Assembly (NCBI GenBank): GCA_015499995.1
Contig: JADNRV010000139.1
Coordinates: 1 to 64,000 of the forward strand
Direction of reading: 5' to 3'
DNA: 64,000 nucleotides
Source of the DNA: Flammula alnicola
Taxonomy: Eukaryota; Basidiomycota; Agaricomycetes; Agaricales; Strophariaceae
The notes under the pieces were generated by a model. The model did no database searches and was not told where the DNA came from. It was given only the letters and a program-made list of their open reading frames with translations. Made by a program: the position numbers and the translations under genes. Positions 44,398 through 54,733 of this stretch are shown here, piece after piece. The stretch's first letter is position 1. The number at the start of each line of letters is the position of its first letter.

Positions 44398-46198
44398 GAT
44401 AGAGCTTGAAATGTCGGGGCTTATTAGTATGTAGGAGGTATAGGGTTCCAAACCTTCGCGCAGACTCTATATTTATGCGTTAAGCATCCAATACCATCCG
44501 TCAGTATCGCCGAGTACCCGTGTACTTTGAACAACCGATTTGTCAAGAAAACAATGGTTAGACGGAATTTCAAGGAAACCGTACGTAAAAATCCTCACTG
44601 TGGACAGCACATGGAAACGATTAAAACCACATGCATACTCTTCCCAAGTTCTACAATTGTCCTTGTTGGAAAAATACAAGAACAACAAGGTCGTCGAGCG
44701 TCAGGCGAAATCGCGATGGCAATGTAGAAGACGGTTGACGTACATGACGTGAGAGCTGGATAGCTTGGGTGGATGACACCAATCCACCCACATAGTACGA
44801 AAACATGGACGCAGATACGATGTACATTGTTCTGCACCTGAAAGTAATTGTTATAAAAGCAAGCCCAACACAACTTACAAGGACGCCCACATTACGTAAT
44901 CTCCTTGTAACACCGAAAATGACATGCGATGAGCAAGCGATAAGTTCCAGTCAACGGCATTCGTGTTGGTAAAATTTCGAGGAACGGACGAGAGCATGAA
45001 TTCCCCGTGACTCGGAGAAAACAAGAATGATTCCCGGCGAACTGAAGTAAAAAACTATGTTACAAATGCGATTTTTTGATATACAGGACAGATAGCACTG
45101 TTAGGATAATGGAAGTGACCTTGATCTCGTTTTTCAATAAAGGTGGGCAGACGGGTAAAAAAAATTGACGACACGACCCTGCTCGAGCAGGACTATCACG
45201 AGGAGCAGGAATCCGACAAACGGAACATCGCCGACATGGCCCCGTGATGGAAATGCCCCTTGGGACGTAATAAACCATCTGTGAGGTTGGATGGGCTAAA
45301 GCCATTCCCTGAGAGGCATTCAAGAAGAGTTTGCGATCGAAAAATAGCGGGAGAAGGCGAAGCGTAGTAAACGGTTCAAATCTGAGCCAACGCGGTCGGT
45401 GCGACAGTATTTCGCTTCTCAGGTGCGCTGAAAGAGGGTAGGGTTTCCCGCCAACGAGGACGGTCGAGAATCCAATGTCCAAGTACGAGGTTGAAGGACT
45501 TTTCTAGTCCATAGCGGCAAAGTGTGACCGGTCGAACAAAGAGGTTCTAAGGAAGTCAGGCCACAAGGCTGAGCTCTTTCGATGATCGGCTTAGAGGCTC
45601 TCAGATGGCAACTAAAGAAAGGTGAAGATGATATCAGTATCTGGACTCTGGAGACCTGAAAATATCTATCACGATCACCCACTATCCCTGAGAACGTGCT
45701 ATGTATAGCTGAGCGTTGCACGTCGAATCATGACACCTGCTCGTCGCTCTAGAGTCTATGGCGTAAGTATTGCTCGAGTTGCATTTGCGAGTATCTGCCG
45801 CGGCCGACACGTAGGGACTATTTCAGGCACCAAGACAAGACAAGACCACCGTGGCTGCTCCGTTTGGACCCGGAGTCCGTTGTTCAGCTGTGCTTGTCCC
45901 CCTTCCTCCGAGGCATTTCCAGCCTATCTTGCAGGTGTGGATTTACAAATGGTGCGGACTGCGGTCAAATATGACTAATTATCCAGAGGAGTGGAGGGTT
46001 CAAAGACGTGTTTGGTGATGGTTTATGAGAAGGGACAACCAAATAACATCGCTTATCTTCGGCTGCCAGTGCATATGGGCATGCTCCGCCCACCCTTTTC
46101 ACCGAAATGTTGATAAACACTACGGAGTCCATTTTTCTGCTCTTGCCACATCTCCGAGTCTGTTTCTGCCCCGTCTAGCGTTTATTTAAGGCGAGGAA
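44398..46198. other. Gene-poor spacer
   Basis: No supported gene in 1.8 kb. The minus-strand frame 45060-45482 (140 codons) is basic, with a C-terminal hydrophobic stretch (KVTSIILTVLSVLYI), and lacks a known domain. The last 200 bp, ending GCGTTTATTTAAGGCG at about 46175-46193, should hold the guanine deaminase promoter; TTTATTTAAG is a fair TATA-like element. Confidence 0.45.
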
Positions 46199-47944
46199 AT
46201 GCAACGAACAACAATGTCGCCTACCATATTCTACGGTGCTGTCATTAACCCATTCTCCCTTACGACCTATTCCGCCTTCACGCATTGTCTTCTCGCGGTG
46301 GATGCTTCAGGAAACGTGGAATGGATTGTTGATAATGTGGAGGCTCATGAGTTGCAAGAGACTCTCGCCGCGAAAGGATACATCGACGCAGAGATCATGG
46401 CTCTGAAAGACGGAGAGTTTATCATGCCAGGCTTTATCGATACACACACGGTACGCGCTATCGACGCCATTGGGTGATCTGGGTCAGAATGGCTGACATC
46501 TAACTCGGCCCCTAGCATGCACCCCAGGTTCCAAACATGGGGACGTCAGTTGACTGTTCTTTCTCCGTGGCTGAAGGGTCCAATCTAATCTCTTGACGTT
46601 ATCAGTGGTGGTCAATATCAACTCCTTGATTGGCTAACGCATGTCACATTTCCCATGGAAGGCAGATTTTCTGACGTGGACTTCGCGCGAAGGACGTACC
46701 AGTCCGTGGTCAGACGTGTCATAGATGCTGGGGTGCGTTGTACCCCATTTGTGGTTCAAGTTTTATAAGCTGAACGAGGTCCGATAGACGACCACATGCT
46801 GCTATTACGGTACTATTCACCTCGAAGCGACTAAAGTTTTGGCCGAGATAGTTCACGCGTTTGGCCAGCGTGCTTTTGTTGGCGTAAGTCAGAAATGAAA
46901 CGCGGGTAATCCACGATACTGATCTATTCTCCTTAGAAATGCAACATGAATCACGACTCGCCTTCATACTACATCGAGCCCTCTGTCGACGCCTCCATTG
47001 AGGCAACTCGGGAATTTATAACTTACATCCGAGCTCTATCCAAACCTTCAACCTCCTCCAGTCAAGAGCCACTTGTACAACCTATCCTTACTCCTCGCTT
47101 CGCGATATCATGCACACACGAACTCCTCTCCTCACTGGGAACTCTTGCTGCGTCCGACCCAAGTCTTCGCATTCAAACCCACATCGCAGAGAACCCCTCG
47201 GAAGTGGAATACACCAATTTATTATTTCCCACCCACGATCACTATGCCGCGGTTTACGACAAGTGTGGGTTGCTGAGGAGCAACACCATTCTGGCGCATG
47301 CTGTTCATCTGACGGACGATGAAGTAGACCTCATTAAAGCCAGAGACGCGGGGATTAGCCATTGTCCGACAAGTAATTTCAACCTGAACAGCGGCGTTGC
47401 TCCTGTAGGAGCGTATCTGGACAAGGGTATCAAGGTGCATTTTCTCGCAGTTATTGGTGTACATATTGGTGGTCTAATATTTTCGTAGGTCGGCCTAGGT
47501 ACAGATGTTTCTGGAGGATTCAATATCTCCATACTCAGTGCTATCCAGCACGCGAGCATTGCATCCAAGGTCTGCTCGTTCCAAGCTCGAGCGACAGAAC
47601 CCTTGATGCCACCTACAGCATCTACATTCACCAACAGACCGCTTCCTATCCCGACGCTGCTGTATCTAGCCACAGCAGGCGGCGCGGCTGTGTGTGGCCT
47701 GGAGGACCAGGTCGGCTCGTTTGCTGCTGGTAAGAGCTTCGATGCTCTGCTTGTGAGCGTGCGAGAAGAGGCTGGCAACTTGGGTGTCTGGGGGCTTGCC
47801 GACTCTGTTGGAGGTTCCGAAGAAGAGAAGACGATACTATTGGAACGTCGGTTAGAACAATTCTTGTTCTGTGGAGATGATAGGAACATCGAGAGAGTTT
47901 ACGTGCAAGGGCGCTTTGTTGGTGGCCGGACTTTCTGTCCATAA
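46199..47944 (+). CDS. GUD1: Guanine deaminase
   Basis: Six exons (46199-46450, 46516-46544, 46606-46732, 46788-46883, 46937-47434, 47489-47944) give 485 residues (480 from the second ATG at 46214, MSPTIFYG). It is an amidohydrolase-superfamily enzyme that turns guanine into xanthine in purine salvage and breakdown, in the cytosol. Zinc ligands and signature blocks are present: PGFIDTHTHAPQVPN (HxH across intron 1), GTTTCCYYGTIH, KCNMNHDSPSYY, RIQTHIAENPSEVEY, ILAHAVHLTDDE, ISHCPTSNFNLNSG, and GLGTDVSGGFNIS with the catalytic Asp. Intact, with all introns GT-AG. Confidence 0.93.
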
Positions 47945-48125
47945 TTCCGTAAGGCGGCGCGACCATGACTGGGACGGCTGCGGCGGGTAGTTAATATCTT
48001 CACCTCGGGCTTAAGCTTGTGTGTGAGTCTTTCTAAACTCAAGTGAACCCCCATTCTGTGTACTAACACTTGTTGCTGATGTTATAGGAATAGGAAATTT
48101 CGTTTAAGAATAATATTTCTGTTTC

Positions 48126-48475
48126 CTCCCTGTGGACCAGTCGATAAGCATCCCAGTCGATAAGCATCTATTCCGCTTATTTTATGAGCTTGCCGCAGAT
48201 CAGATGTCTTTTTCCTCTGAGACTCTGCATAGAAATAACCTAACCATTAACTGCAAACAACAGTGACACTCTGTAAGTATCGCCCGGTGTGGCGGCTACA
48301 GAAAGCAGGACTGGTATACTCCCATGTGCTCCTCCCTCACCATTATTCAACATATAATCACATTTTTAAATATGTACATGGTATCCGTTAAAGGCCAGCC
48401 ATCTCCGAAAAAGAAAGGGCAGGTGAAGAAATGAGAAAGATAGATGGCCTGCTCTTCTCTTCGTCGAGCAGTCTA
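48126..48475. repeat. Direct repeat copy A flanking the SH3 gene
   Basis: Shares with the segment at 50073-50360 the ordered blocks CTGTGGACCAGTCGATAAGC, GACACTCTGTAAGTAT, ATCCGTTAAA, CCATCTCCGAAAAA and GGTGAAGAAATGAGAAAGA, then CTCTTCGTCGAG. The copies are in the same orientation and about 1.9 kb apart, with the SH3 gene between them. It carries no frame. Confidence 0.75.
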
Positions 48476-48544
48476 GTATGTATAAATGTCATGGTAAGTA
48501 TGTATGTAGTCCTTGAGAGTTCTTGTGTTTTTTTTAGCAGAAGG

Positions 48545-49669
48545 TTAATCCAGGCTGCTAACTCGTAGACTCCCCCTCATATCAAACGGCGACAAGACCT
48601 CAGGCCGCGCCAGAGTCGTCGACCGTCGAGGCCCGCGATTCAAGCACGGGAGCGGGACCATACCCTGCTCGCCGTTCATGTTCATGCACAGCACCCAGCC
48701 GTCGTCATACTCGGCCAGGACCCGCATCGTTTCCCCGACAGTGATCGACAGCTCGTCCGGCAGACTGGTTATGAACGTGGACGTGACGGTCGCCGCGAAG
48801 GCTGTCGGCACCGCCGAGCCGGGAGAGTAGATCGCCGCAGTGAAAGCCGCGCCGCCGCCGGCGGGTGATTGGATGGGCGAAGCCTCTGCCGCTGGTGAGT
48901 TGTAAGACACAGGCAGGGGTGTAAGACTTGATGCGGTGTTGCGAACGGCAAGACTAGAAGGTCTTCCCTCTACCTGGGCGAATGTCGGGGTGGGATACGC
49001 TTCGTTGTCATTTGGCATGGTGTTTGGGAAGGGTGTGACTGTGAAAGGTCTGGACCGAATCCACGTTCCGCGGAGCCGTTGGCGATTCTGCATGAAGCGC
49101 TTGCGCAGCAAGAAGAAGACGGCAATGAAGAGGAAGAGAAGGCATCCTATAACGATGCCAGCAACACCCCCAGACGACAAAGTGGTCCTGGTCGCGGAGT
49201 TGCTTTCCTCCGCATTTGAGGTAGGCCTGTTCGAAATCACTGATGGTGATGGTGTTGGTGTAGTTGTCGGAGAAACAGAAGGGGGCGGGGTAAACGACGA
49301 CGAACTTGACGAGCTTGACGTCTGGGAACTCGAAGTTGAGGTTGAGGTCGAGGCGTCCTGCGTGACTGTGCTGGAAATGCTGGTGGCCGATTCTGTCGGT
49401 AATCCTAGTAAGGTCATCATGAGGGACGTCGATGTAGTCCATTGCGTCGAAGATAACGATGTTGCTACTGGTATAGTTTCGAGAATGGTGATTGTAATTT
49501 GACCAGTGATACCCGCAGTGGCATTGGCATCTTCCAGTGCCACTTCATCTGCGCCACCAGCATGGGTGTGGAATTTCTCTGAAGAATCGCGCTTGAAGAA
49601 AAAATCACGCCCTGCGTGGGGAAGGCGTCGTTGGTACGTTCCATGCATCCTTCGTAGAGACAAAGTCAA
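48545..49669 (-). CDS. Single-pass membrane protein with Ser/Thr-rich ectodomain and C-terminal SH3 domain
   Basis: One uninterrupted frame of 374 residues, unusual here. Residues 60-165 are very rich in Ser/Thr and Pro, as in O-mannosylated cell-surface stalks. One membrane helix, GGVAGIVIGCLLFLFIAVFF, lies at about 167-188 with a basic stop-transfer (RKRFMQNRQRLR), so the C-terminus is cytoplasmic. Residues 295-345 read as an SH3 fold: FITSLPDELSITVGETMRVL, then YDDGWVLCMN and GEQGMVPLPCL. The layout is like fungal wall sensors and polarity proteins that couple the surface to SH3-binding partners; no specific ortholog is claimed. No clear signal peptide at the first ATG; starts at 49669 or 49648 are possible. 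Confidence 0.72.
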   Translation of the reverse strand: MTLSLRRMHGTYQRRLPHAGRDFFFKRDSSEKFHTHAGGADEVALEDANATAGITGQITITILETIPVATSLSSTQWTTSTSLMMTLLGLPTESATSISSTVTQDASTSTSTSSSQTSSSSSSSSFTPPPSVSPTTTPTPSPSVISNRPTSNAEESNSATRTTLSSGGVAGIVIGCLLFLFIAVFFLLRKRFMQNRQRLRGTWIRSRPFTVTPFPNTMPNDNEAYPTPTFAQVEGRPSSLAVRNTASSLTPLPVSYNSPAAEASPIQSPAGGGAAFTAAIYSPGSAVPTAFAATVTSTFITSLPDELSITVGETMRVLAEYDDGWVLCMNMNGEQGMVPLPCLNRGPRRSTTLARPEVLSPFDMRGSLRVSSLD

Positions 49670-50072
49670 AAATCAGGAGAATGTCGAAAAGTCGAAACCA
49701 GCGAGGCTGTCGAGTTGAATGAAGAAGTAGAGTTCCTGATCCCAAAGAAAATGAAAAGAATGTGGCCCGGACTTGAACACTAAAAAAGCATTGAGAAAGA
49801 AAGAAAGAAAGAAAGAGCGAGCCTGAGAGCTGGAAAGGAAAGCGATTGTTGCTAACCAAGCGCATGTGCGCGACGTCACATCGTGAGAGTCGGACCAGTC
49901 GGTGAGTCCCCGGAATCAATTGTATCCATTTGTGGGTCCATCATTCTTAGGCCTTGATAATCCGAGTCCAAATCACTCAAGTGGACTATCGCTCTTTAAT
50001 TTTTTTTTTTTCAAATTTTTCCAGCAGGCGTCCCGAGAGTTCTCCTTTCATGAACAACACTCAGTTTCGCTG

Positions 50073-50360
50073 TGGATCAGTTGATAAGCGTCAATTCCGC
50101 TATATTTGGAAGCTTGCCCTAATCATTAACTAAAAGAGACTGTAACACTCTGTAAGTATGGCTTTGTGTTGGCTTTACGGTACGGAGAGCGGGACTGATG
50201 TAGTTCCATGTACTAGTATAATACTCTTCTCCCCTCACTGCACTGTCCTACATATGTATACTAGTAAGTATCCGTTAAATACGAGCCATCTCCGAAAAAA
50301 GAAATGGCAGGTGAAGAAATGAGAAAGATAGACGGCTTGCTGCGCTCTTCGTCGAGAACA
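50073..50360. repeat. Direct repeat copy B flanking the SH3 gene
   Basis: Diverged second copy of the 48126-48475 segment, with the same block order. It lies about 150 bp upstream of the ubiquitin-RING gene start, so it may include part of that gene's promoter. The 380 bp between the SH3 gene start and this copy contain a GAAAGAAAGAAAG run near 49798 and no gene. Confidence 0.75.
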
Positions 50361-50510
50361 CCCCATGCTGGAATTATTTTCAATGTGCCAGCTTAAATTA
50401 TCAATGTGCCAGCTTAGCCGGCGGGAGAACAATAAGAACAAACAGCAGGCATTGCCTATCCGATCAACTAAACCTCGACGTCGCGACATTTTGTAGTCCC
50501 ACCATCTGCT

Positions 50511-53148
50511 ATGGCCTCACCCACCATCGACGTCAAGATCTTGCTGATAGATAACAACAAAAAGGAACAATGTGTTGAACTTGGGAACGTTACGTGCCCA
50601 GTCCGATATGACGAGCTTGTTCGTCGCTTAAACCAACATGGTCTGGTGATATTCTGGGCATGCCTTGCATCTGTATGCTAACATGTAACTAGGGATTCAC
50701 GAGCCTTCGGCTTTTATTCAGAACAACATATACGACATCAAAGTCACTGGGCTGGATTCTTCTTTCGATGGATCATTTTCTGGGCAGATCAATATGTGCG
50801 TCACTCACCAACGTCCACGAGTGTCAATTAGTGACCTTGTTGTACAACACTGACAGGGACCAGCCTCTTCTTCATTATTACAATCACTGTTATCTTCGCA
50901 GTGGTCGGATTAGTGATTCGGATGCTATAGCAGAAGCAGAAATCGTGGATAATCAGAAAATTGAAGTCGGTGGGCTGGCTCGGATAGGCTTCCAAAGGTC
51001 AGCAACTCGCCGTCATGGAAGTTTACAATCATTGAATGATCTGGACAGAACCATTCGCGTACCGGGTATGAATCCACAAATTACCTGGCAGTTGTTCCCC
51101 GTGCCAACCATTTTTTCCACTTGTTTCTCAAAGATAACGACAAGATCCATGCTCTGCCTCCCGACGTTGGACCATTCTCTTTATAGTACGTGTACTTTAT
51201 TTTCGAAATTCTCTGCCAATAGATCTTATACGTTAATATTCAAGTAACACAGCAGATCTCACTGATCGCCTTCCGAGATCAGTGGTGTTGAAAGGAGGAA
51301 TATGCATAGTAAGTTTTCAAGGACTACTGGTATATGATTTAACTCATATGAATACTTCTCTTAGGCCATGTATCAGAGAGAAGCCATGTGGATATCATTT
51401 AGTCCGATTGCACCTTGTGCAGTTAAGGTGTCAGTTGGAGGCATCAATGCCCTCAGCGGTACCGCCCAAAATATCACCGTTCCAGGAAAGCAGGATTATC
51501 TAGCTCTCAGCCATGAGCCGACTAGTCAAATGTGTGTCGTCTCTTTCTTATGTAATCTGAAGTTAGCTCTGAATGGCCTCATTTGTCTATCAGATGGCTT
51601 GTGAGTCTTACGCGGTTCCTTCGCTGAATATTCATTATGACGTCAACTTTTCATTCAAGGATGGAATTTCGACAGCACCAGGCATTGTCAAATGTAAGAA
51701 CAACCTAGTTCCTGATTGCCACCGCGATATCTATAATCTAAACAATTAAATCTCTGCAAAACAGAATTTGTTGCTATTCCGCTTGGTCATGGCTTGACAG
51801 TTGAAGGTCAACTAACAGGACAGGAGGTAAATACTTCGGGACTCACACTTCTTTCTGTAACACTGAACGAGAATAAACAGACTCAAGGGGGTGTTCAATT
51901 CGACGTTTACCCTCTGTATCCGACTACCGTGCTATTTCAACGTGATTCCAAGGTTCTCAATTTCTACAAAACCCCCCGGCAGCTCGGGATGGCACCGGGG
52001 CAGTCAATCCGTATGAAAGATCGACGGTATTTTTTTTTTCACATTACACTTCAATGTATCATCTAAACGCTGCTATGTAGGCCACCTCAGATCATCATGG
52101 AACGTTACGGCATACGTGCGTCTTTTGTTCCAGAAACAGGAGCAAAGAGCGTGTCTCTTCGTGTACTCGGGTCTTCCGAGATAATCTGTAAGCCTGATAT
52201 GCTTCTAATAGATTTCGAATCTCATCTCTCTGGCAGGTGAAATATTTGTCAAAACCCTTACCGGAAAAACAATAACCCTGTTTTTGAATTCGGACGACAC
52301 CCTTTTTGACGTCAAGATGAAGATTCAAGATAAGGAAGGTATTCCGCCTGATCAGCAACGGTTAATATTTGCTGGAAAGTTGCTTGAGGAGGATGGAGTG
52401 AAATTCCTGGGTAAATGACATATTAAGCCTCAAACTATTCTCTACCTTACATTGCCCTGCAGACTACTACCGCATTCAAAAGGAGTCGACAATACACCTG
52501 GTCTTGAGGATGAGAGGTGGAGGGGATATTACTATGCTGGGAGGCATAGCAGTTGGCGGCCGCATTTCGCAAAAGATCAACAAAGATCCCTTACCAGCAA
52601 CTGCCTATAATTTAGGCAAGGCTTCACGGCTTCACGTCACGATCATCAATGCTGCTCATTTTACATCGTTAACCGGCCTCACTACTCCACCGTCTCCTGT
52701 GAGTGCGAAAACATACCTCGCAAGCGGACTGCCGTGGTTCGAGATATATGATGAACATATCCCTTTCGCTAATAATACTTCCACTGAAACACGTCTCTCC
52801 GGGGTCCAATCTATAGCGACTATTCACCGAAACTCATCCACAGCAATGAGCGGAGAGGATTGTGTCTACTGTGATTGCGAATTGGCGACTACATCCCTTC
52901 TACCTTGCGGACATAAGGTCTGCGATAGCTGCTCTACCGTCAACAGGTGTCCTTCTTGCGAGAAGCTCATTGTTGCCCGCAAGAGGTTCGCAGCATTGAC
53001 AGACGTTGTAGATGACATTGGTGTCGAAGCCGGATCACTTGACAAGAGAATCGTGAAGCTCAGATTAAATTCTGGAACCCGAAAAGTTGTTACCTTCAAC
53101 ATGAAAAGAGATGCCGTATCTCCCTTGACGGGCGATGGAAGGGATTGA
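50511..53148 (+). CDS. Ubiquitin-domain and RING-finger fusion protein
   Basis: Starts [19 protein letters not shown] at 50511. The middle part contains [41 protein letters not shown] and [12 protein letters not shown]. From 52234 it encodes a ubiquitin fold: [58 protein letters not shown], keeping the Lys equivalents of 6, 11, 27, 29, 33, 48 and 63, the Leu8/Ile44/Val70 patch and the Gly-Gly, but continuing past it. A C3HC4 RING (C-x2-C-x11-C-x-H-x2-C-x2-C-x6-C-x2-C) follows at 52860-52970, so the protein may be an E3 that carries its own ubiquitin. The three 3'-half junctions join in phase. In the 5' half three junctions (about 50900-51070, 51187-51255 and 51692-51767) do not join in phase by ordinary GT-AG choices, so some exons are unsettled or the copy is damaged. 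Confidence 0.78.
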
Positions 53149-53329
53149 ATATTAGCGACCAACTATTTCCTACGAGTTCCAAAGCAAATTCCGAGTCGTG
53201 CTTTTGAATGTACTAGTATATCAGGTCATTTTCCAACATTTTTTTAGTTTTGATTAAATTTTTCTGTCGACCGGTAGCCTTTTGATAATTATTCTTGTCC
53301 AAGCTCTGTAGTTTGCTATTCATTGGCTA

Positions 53330-54731
53330 CACCGCCATTTGTCAGAAATGTGTGAGAGACCTGGAAGTCAGTTCCTGATCCGGAGCTTCCGCCACCTGTC
53401 AGAAATGCTGATGTGAGATCCCCACAGCATTGAAAAACGGCTAATAACACCATGTCGCCAGGTCGATCTAGCGACGACATGGCCCGACAGCTGTGGACAG
53501 CTGGAAGCCCAGCTCAGGCTCTTGGTCTCTATTAGCACCAGTCCTCATTATTTCTAGCAGCTTTTTTCTCCTCTTGTAGTTCATTATCATACTCATTTCG
53601 TAGCACAGAAAGGATGATGGAAATATGATGATGTATTCATGAAACTGATAAGACAAAACAGATGCTATCGCTATACTATGCATGGTACAGACTGACCAAA
53701 CGAACGTCGAAAACATCCCCGCTCATCCTGCTCTGCAGCCTGCTTGCCATTGCACGTGCAACCCCTTCTCCCAGATCTCTCCCTTGCGATTACTCGTCGC
53801 GTTGGTTGACTACGGCTGTCCGTGCTGCCTTGCCGCTTCTCCTGTTCCTCTTCACGCAGTCGATTGTGGGGCTCGTCGTTTCACCGCTGGTGCATGTTGT
53901 CGTGGCTCGTGTATCCGCGGGCGGTCTTGCGGTTTGTGCTGCTACTTGTGGTCTGCCGCTCCTGCCTGTCCTCCACCCCGAAAGAGAACCTGCAAAGAAA
54001 AAGAAAAGAGTTAGTTGAACAACGCAGCGCGGACACCATCCGCCGGCAGGAGCGAGAGACGAGCCAAGTCTTCAAGAAACATAAAAGCGAACAAGATATT
54101 TGGAGCTGCCCAATGAGAAGCCCAAGCAGACGACATGAGAGTTACATTACCGCGCACAAGAGCGCGGCGAGGTTGAACAGGCAATGTTAAAGGCAACAAC
54201 AAGAAGGCATGGCTACATGAGGTGCATTTGGGGGAAGACTTTAATGGAATGCTTTAGTGAAAGAGGAGCGAACAGAGGAGAAGGAGGAAAGGCGGAAACG
54301 ATGGTGAGAGTGAGAGTGAGAGGGAGGTTTCTATATTTGGTTGTGGTTGAAGTCGTGAATAATTGGATCGGAGTTTAAACGACTTAACGGGATTTTCAAA
54401 TTTCAACGCATGGACCTCCTCACATTGAGCTCGCAATCTTTGCTTTTTTCCTGACTGCGAGAACTTTTAAATGTTCATTAAGTATATTGTGAGACTTTTT
54501 ACTGTTATGTGATTATCCCAAGCTCAGACATAAAGGATTCCAGAAAATCGGCACTTTAGGCAATATAGACCTGGGATGGAAACCTGTGAACCAGCTGTTG
54601 AGCCGCTGAAGCAGACCTGTACGGCCCCAGGTCCGAGGAACCTGCCATTCATGCCGGAGTCAGATTGATCAGACAGCTGTCAGGCGGAGTTTGGGCCCAG
54701 ATGCCATCAACCTTTTAGACAAATGGCGGTG
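53330..54731. mobile_element. TA-flanked non-autonomous DNA transposon
   Basis: The ends CACCGCCATTTGTC (53330-53343) and its exact reverse complement (54718-54731) are flanked by TA on both sides, the signature of Tc1/mariner/pogo insertion. The 1.4-kb interior has no transposase; a frame at 53662-54018 is hydrophobic but lacks any domain. CCACAGCTGTC-type palindromes lie near 53490, with GGCTGTCCTGTTCAGGC outside the right end. It inserted about 180 bp downstream of the ubiquitin-RING gene. Confidence 0.75.
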
Positions 54732-54733
54732 TA

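Noticed and set aside
52234..52520. Ordinary polyubiquitin or ubiquitin-ribosomal fusion gene
   Set aside because: There is a single, diverged ubiquitin unit with no N-terminal Met, a long unrelated N-terminus and a RING C-terminus; no ribosomal S27a or L40 tail follows.
53662..54018. Small membrane protein inside the TA element
   Set aside because: Hydrophobic Leu/Ala/Val run without any recognised domain; three overlapping frames are open here, so composition explains it.
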